Of a DNA stretch of 64,000 nt, positions 60,835 to 64,000 are shown one piece after another. The stretch covers positions 1,436,217 through 1,500,216 of the forward strand of contig NZ_KE383991.1 in the NCBI RefSeq assembly GCF_000423225.1, read 5' to 3'. A program made the translations under genes and the position numbers. The notes under the pieces are model-generated. The model was given only the letters and a program-made list of their open reading frames with translations, was not told the origin of the DNA and searched no databases. The stretch comes from Kaistia adipata DSM 17808. GTDB lineage: Bacteria > Pseudomonadota > Alphaproteobacteria > Rhizobiales > Kaistiaceae. How positions within the stretch are numbered: position 1 is the first letter of the stretch; the number at the start of each line of letters is the position of its first letter.

Positions 60835-61647
60835 ATGGAGTTCCTGGTCTCGGTCGCCACCATCAGCGTCTTCCTGCTCGGTGCCCTGCTTTTCGTGGCC
60901 CAGTTGGCGTCGCATGAGATCGGCTTTCGCCTCGGCCTCTGGCGACGGCGCGTCGACGGGCAGGCGGAAACGGTCGGCATCGTCGTCGGCGGCATGCTCG
61001 GGCTGCTCGCCTTCGTGTTGGCCCTGACGCTGACCTTCGCCAACACGCGCTATTCCGAGCGGCGCCAGGGCACGCTGACGGAGGCGAACGCGATCGGCAC
61101 CGCCTGGCTGCGGGCGAAGGCGATCGGCACGGCGCGCGGCGACGAGATCGCCCGCCTGCTCGTGGACTATACCGCGCTGCGCCGGGCCTTCATCCTCGCC
61201 GAACACGGTTCCGGCGAGATCTCCGAGATCAACGACCGCACCAGTGCCATGCAGTCCGAGATCTGGGGGCACTTGTCCGCGGTGGTTCGCGATCAGCCCG
61301 GGCCGATCTCGGCCACGCTCATGACGTCCCTCAACGACGTCTTCGACGCCGCGACGGCCGAGCGCTTCGCCTTCCAGATGCGCCTGCCATCGCAGATCGT
61401 CTGGCTGCTCCTCCTGATAACCCTGCTCAGCATGGGATGTCTCGGCTACCAGCTCGGGCTCAAGCGGAAACCGGCCCGGCTCCTGATCGGGTTGCTATCG
61501 GTGATGTGGACCACGGTGATCGTCGACATTCTCGACCTATCCGCCTCGCGCGCCGGCAATTTCCGGACGGACACGGTCATCTATGACTGGACGGCGCAGG
61601 GCTTCGAGGGCGGCGTGACGGTACCGCCGTTGCCGGGCGGGCCGTAA
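60835..61647 (+). CDS. DUF4239-like (bestrophin-like) membrane protein
   Basis: 270 residues with four predicted membrane helices (about 4-24, 46-68, 186-206 and 213-233). GMLGLLAFVLALTLTFANTRY followed by LTEANAIGTAWLRA is the DUF4239 hallmark. Function of the family is unknown; a bestrophin-like ion-channel role has been suggested by name only. The ATG at 60835 follows gaggagg 11 bases upstream. Confidence 0.75.
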   Translation: MEFLVSVATISVFLLGALLFVAQLASHEIGFRLGLWRRRVDGQAETVGIVVGGMLGLLAFVLALTLTFANTRYSERRQGTLTEANAIGTAWLRAKAIGTARGDEIARLLVDYTALRRAFILAEHGSGEISEINDRTSAMQSEIWGHLSAVVRDQPGPISATLMTSLNDVFDAATAERFAFQMRLPSQIVWLLLLITLLSMGCLGYQLGLKRKPARLLIGLLSVMWTTVIVDILDLSASRAGNFRTDTVIYDWTAQGFEGGVTVPPLPGGP

Positions 61648-61744
61648 CTGGTTCAAGTTTCGAGGCGAGTGTTGCCGGCCTGCAATCGACTGCAACCGTC
61701 GAAGCAAGCAAGCTAGGCAGGTCTGAAATTATGGAGGGCTACAA

Positions 61745-61831
61745 ATGAAGAAGACTTACGAGAAGCCGTCGATCCTGAAGGCGTCGCAGCTTCAGGCGAT
61801 CGCCGCCGGGGTGCTCAGCAACCCGGTTTAA
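61745..61831 (+). CDS. 28-residue RiPP-precursor-like peptide (lasso-leader-type motif)
   Basis: A 28-codon ORF: MKKTYEKPSILKASQLQ, then AIAAGVLSNPV at the C-terminus. Its ATG is preceded by a near-perfect ggaggg six bases upstream, and an intrinsic-type hairpin starts seven bases after the stop, so it looks like a complete small transcription unit. The Tyr-x-x-Pro-x-Leu segment (Y5, P8, here I10 in the Leu position with L11 next) and the following Gly resemble leaders of lasso peptides recognised by RRE proteins; short peptides of this type in Hyphomicrobiales are often called putative RiPP precursors. No maturase, RRE or ABC gene is beside it, so no product is shown. Confidence 0.65.
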   Translation: MKKTYEKPSILKASQLQAIAAGVLSNPV

Positions 61832-61837
61832 GCTCAG

Positions 61838-61860
61838 CCCGCCGGGCCCTGTCCGGCGGG
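61838..61860 (+). terminator. Hairpin after RiPP-like ORF
   Basis: Stem cccgccgg (61838-61845) and ccggcggg (61853-61860), loop gccctgt. A competing pair with the following cacccgccc is possible. No T-run. Confidence 0.55.
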
Positions 61861-61968
61861 TCACCCGCCCACGACATCATCGCCTGCGAGCAGCCCTCGA
61901 GGCGACTTTTCGCGGCAGGTGCGCCGCGCGGTCGATTTGGCAATGTCTTCAAGGTGGAGGAGGAAGGA

Positions 61969-62043
<75 letters not shown>

Positions 62044-62146
62044 ATCCTTCAGAACGCGACCGGCGGGACCGGCGGCGTGAGCGGGGGTATACAAGGTCAT
62101 TTCCGAAGCTTCAAGCCCCGTGTTTTCGACCCTGTTGAAAACTTCG

Positions 62147-62506
62147 TCAGGCGGCGAGCAGGCGTTCCACCTCGTTGACGAGATCGCGCAGGTGGAACGG
62201 CTTCGACAGCACCTTGGCATCCTTGGGCGCGTTCGAATCCGGGTTGAGCGCCACGGCGGCGAAGCCGGTGATGAACATCACCTTCAGGTCGGGATCGAGC
62301 TCGGTGGCGCGGCGCGCCAGCTCGATGCCGTCCATCTCGGGCATGACGATGTCGGTCAGGAGCAGCGTGAACGGTTCCTCGCGGATCCGCTCATAGGCGC
62401 TGCGGCCATTGTCGAAGGAAACGACGTCGTAGCCGGCATTCTGCAGCGCCTTCGCCAGAAAGCGGCGCATGTCGTTGTCGTCTTCGGCGAGCAGGATGCG
62501 GTTCAT
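62147..62506 (-). CDS. cpdR: Response regulator CpdR
   Basis: 119-residue single receiver domain with no output domain. MNRILLAEDDNDMRRFLAKAL, phospho-acceptor D52 in LLLTDIVMPEMDG, and a C-terminus with VLSKPFHLRDLVNEVERLLAA closely match alphaproteobacterial CpdR. CpdR controls polar localisation of the ClpXP protease and degradation of CtrA and other cell-cycle proteins. MNR at 62506 is the family start; the open frame extends to 62566. Confidence 0.93.
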   Translation of the reverse strand: MNRILLAEDDNDMRRFLAKALQNAGYDVVSFDNGRSAYERIREEPFTLLLTDIVMPEMDGIELARRATELDPDLKVMFITGFAAVALNPDSNAPKDAKVLSKPFHLRDLVNEVERLLAA

Positions 62507-62764
62507 CAGGGAATCCATGGCTGGATGGTCGGTCTCGTGCATCTTCGAACGGGCGCCTCGCGACACCCTGGCGATTTGGTTATTGAATTATGGCTGAACG
62601 AAGTAAAGATCAGGTGAAGAGGGCGCGCCACCCGCCGCCGCGGCCCTTCGGATGGCCGCAGAACCCGCCGGCATCCTCAGTCGCGCCGCGATCCCGCCGC
62701 GGTCGAAGAAAGGAGAATCATCATCGACGTCGCGCTCGACATTCCGAATGCGCTTCCCTTCGAG

Positions 62765-63613
62765 GTGGTAGCTCCCGCCGAGCAGCGCATTCCGTTCGTC
62801 TTCAACTCGCCCCATAGCGGGCGCGTCTATCCGGTCGATTTCCTCGAGGCGTCGAAACTGGACGAGCGGATGATCCGCCGCTCCGAGGATACCTTCGTCG
62901 ACGATCTCTTCGCCTCCGTCGTGCCGCTCGGCGCGCCCTTGATGCGGGCGCATTTTCCCCGCGCCTGGCTCGATGTGAACCGCGAGCCCTACGAGCTCGA
63001 CCCGCGCATGTTCGAGGGTGAACTGCCGCCCTACGCCAATGTCCGCTCGCTGCGCGTCGCCGGCGGGCTCGGCACCATCGCCCGCGTCGTCTCGGAGAAT
63101 GTCGAGATCTACGCCGAGCCGATCCCGGTCGCCCAGGCGCTGCACCGCATCGAGACCGTCTACAAGCCCTATCACGAGACCTTGCGCCAGCTGCTGACGG
63201 TCACCCACCAGCGCTTCGGCTTCTGCGTGCTGATCGACTGCCACTCGATGCCGTCCTCGGTGCGGGCGGCGCCAGGCCGGGCCCGCGCCGACATCGTGCT
63301 CGGCGACCGCTACGGCACGAGCTGCGCCCCGGCGCTGACCGAGGCCGCCTACGCGATCCTGAGCGATGCGGGCTATGCGGTGGCGCGCAACAAGCCCTAT
63401 GCCGGCGGCTTCATCACCGAGCATTACGGCCGGCCGGCCGGCGGCCTGCACGCGCTGCAGATCGAGATCAATCGCGGCCTCTACCTGAACGAACGGACGC
63501 TGCAGCTGAATGCCGGCTTCGAGCGCCTCGCCGCCGATCTCGCCCGGTTCACCACGGCGCTTTCGAGCGTGCCGGACGCGACCCTCTACCCGCAGGCCGA
63601 GGCGGCGGAATAG
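62765..63613 (+). CDS. N-formylglutamate amidohydrolase family protein
   Basis: 282 residues from GTG 62765. FVFNSPHSGRVYP (metal His), DVNREPYELD and CVLIDCHSMPS (second metal Asp/His) are typical of N-formylglutamate deformylase (HutG-type) enzymes, which release glutamate and formate. No other hut gene is adjacent. The start is doubtful: no ATG/GTG/TTG is in frame upstream, but a strong aggag lies at 62711-62715 followed by atcatcatcgac in frame, so translation may begin at a rare ATC near 62720 and add the PFEVV segment. Confidence 0.85.
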   Translation: MVAPAEQRIPFVFNSPHSGRVYPVDFLEASKLDERMIRRSEDTFVDDLFASVVPLGAPLMRAHFPRAWLDVNREPYELDPRMFEGELPPYANVRSLRVAGGLGTIARVVSENVEIYAEPIPVAQALHRIETVYKPYHETLRQLLTVTHQRFGFCVLIDCHSMPSSVRAAPGRARADIVLGDRYGTSCAPALTEAAYAILSDAGYAVARNKPYAGGFITEHYGRPAGGLHALQIEINRGLYLNERTLQLNAGFERLAADLARFTTALSSVPDATLYPQAEAAE

Positions 63614-63639
63614 ACCATCCCTCCCCACCGACCGGGCAG

Positions 63640-63672
63640 AAAAAAGGGCCGCTCGTGGATACGAGGCGGCCC
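63640..63672 (-). terminator. Minus-strand intrinsic terminator
   Basis: On the minus strand: gggccgcctcgt (63672-63661), loop atcc, acgagcggccc (63656-63646) with one bulge, then a run of six T (63645-63640). No annotated minus-strand gene ends here, so it may close a small untranslated RNA or an unseen transcript. Confidence 0.6.
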
Positions 63673-63731
63673 AAGTCTAGGGAGGAAACGCCCAAGAAGG
63701 GCAGCGGCAGGTCGACGCCAATCGAGCTGCC

Positions 63732-63761
63732 GCACTGCAATAAGTTGCGCTTGCACTGCAA
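63732..63761. repeat. Direct repeat gcactgcaa x2
   Basis: Two identical 9-base copies, 63732-63740 and 63753-63761, with a 21-base period (two helical turns), in the AT-richer region upstream of the HisN-like gene. Possible regulator binding site. The 344 bases between 63614 and 63957 hold no other gene that I can support. Confidence 0.4.
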
Positions 63762-63957
63762 AAATATCAAGACCTTTTCCGCAGCGTCCGCCACGCTGCG
63801 ACAATTCCGCAGCCCTCGCCGCGCCACGGCCCCGAACCGGCGCGGAAGGAATAGAATTCGACAATTGAAATCAGCCTGTTAGACAAAGGCTTCCCGCACC
63901 GGAACGGCCATGCGAAATGCGCATGGCACCCATGCGGCCGCCCTTCAGGAGCTCAGC

Positions 63958-64000
63958 ATGACCGATCCGAACCTGATCGCCTTTCTCGACCGGCTCGCGG
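63958..64000 (+). CDS. Inositol monophosphatase/histidinol-phosphatase-like (HisN-type), partial
   Basis: Only the first 14 codons are visible (MTDPNLIAFLDRLA), cut by the window edge. ATG 63958 has aggag 6-7 bases upstream. The sequence resembles the N-terminus of HisN-type histidinol-phosphatases, and the order cpdR, N-formylglutamate amidohydrolase, hisN is common in Hyphomicrobiales. Assignment therefore rests mostly on context. Confidence 0.5.
   Translation, partial: MTDPNLIAFLDRLA

Noticed and set aside
63586..63864. 92-codon minus-strand frame near the right end
   Set aside because: It runs across the minus-strand terminator and has no plausible start signal. A non-coding RNA is the better guess for transcription there.

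Overview
The window is about 66% GC chromosomal DNA from an alphaproteobacterium, most likely order Hyphomicrobiales. The evidence is an alphaproteobacterial 41-residue L36 protein, a CpdR response regulator followed by an N-formylglutamate amidohydrolase and the start of a HisN-like phosphatase, many ABC uptake operons, and codon use that gives long antisense open frames. I cannot name the genus. No transposase, integrase, rRNA operon or CRISPR array is visible.

Layout. 1-3,040: end of a secreted protein, rpmJ, a KGG-motif protein, an Lrp regulator divergent from D-amino-acid dehydrogenase, and a small secreted protein. 3,349-11,183: a cupin-type XRE regulator divergent from a dipeptide-type ABC operon that ends in a DUF1028 protein and an ArgE-like deacetylase. 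11,202-18,807: a ribose-type sugar ABC operon divergent from an IclR regulator, then a LacI regulator and a D-tagatose 3-epimerase-family enzyme; both regulators have clear palindromic operators upstream. 18,886-32,211: a GntR regulator divergent from a 12-gene catabolic operon: SDR, aminotransferase, alpha/beta hydrolase, M20 amidohydrolase, aldehyde dehydrogenase, an NMT1-type ABC transporter, a paralogue of its binding protein without a signal peptide, and a three-gene FAD/2Fe-2S amino-acid-type dehydrogenase. 32,610-40,258 (minus strand): a short-chain amide system with a cytoplasmic AmiC-like sensor, an ANTAR antiterminator, a Urt/Fmd-type ABC transporter and formamidase. Its 5' leader carries an intrinsic terminator with competing hairpins. 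40,661-45,410: a ytcA-mdtN-mdtO-mdtP type tripartite efflux operon. 45,425-48,004: a LuxR-type regulator and an AspT-like antiporter. 48,443-56,205: urease ureABCEFGD, a urea transporter and a two-helix membrane protein with a potassium-channel-like pore loop. 56,294-64,000: a second FUSC protein, a diguanylate cyclase, an S58 peptidase, a DUF4239-like membrane protein, a 28-codon RiPP-precursor-like gene, tRNA-Val, cpdR, N-formylglutamate amidohydrolase and the start of a HisN-like gene.

The common theme is scavenging of organic nitrogen: D-amino acids, peptides, amides, urea, and an unidentified N-containing compound. The best candidates for something new are the orphan RiPP-like precursor at 61,745, the structured leader ahead of the AmiC/ANTAR pair, and the 20,019-32,211 operon with its cytosolic binding-protein paralogue.
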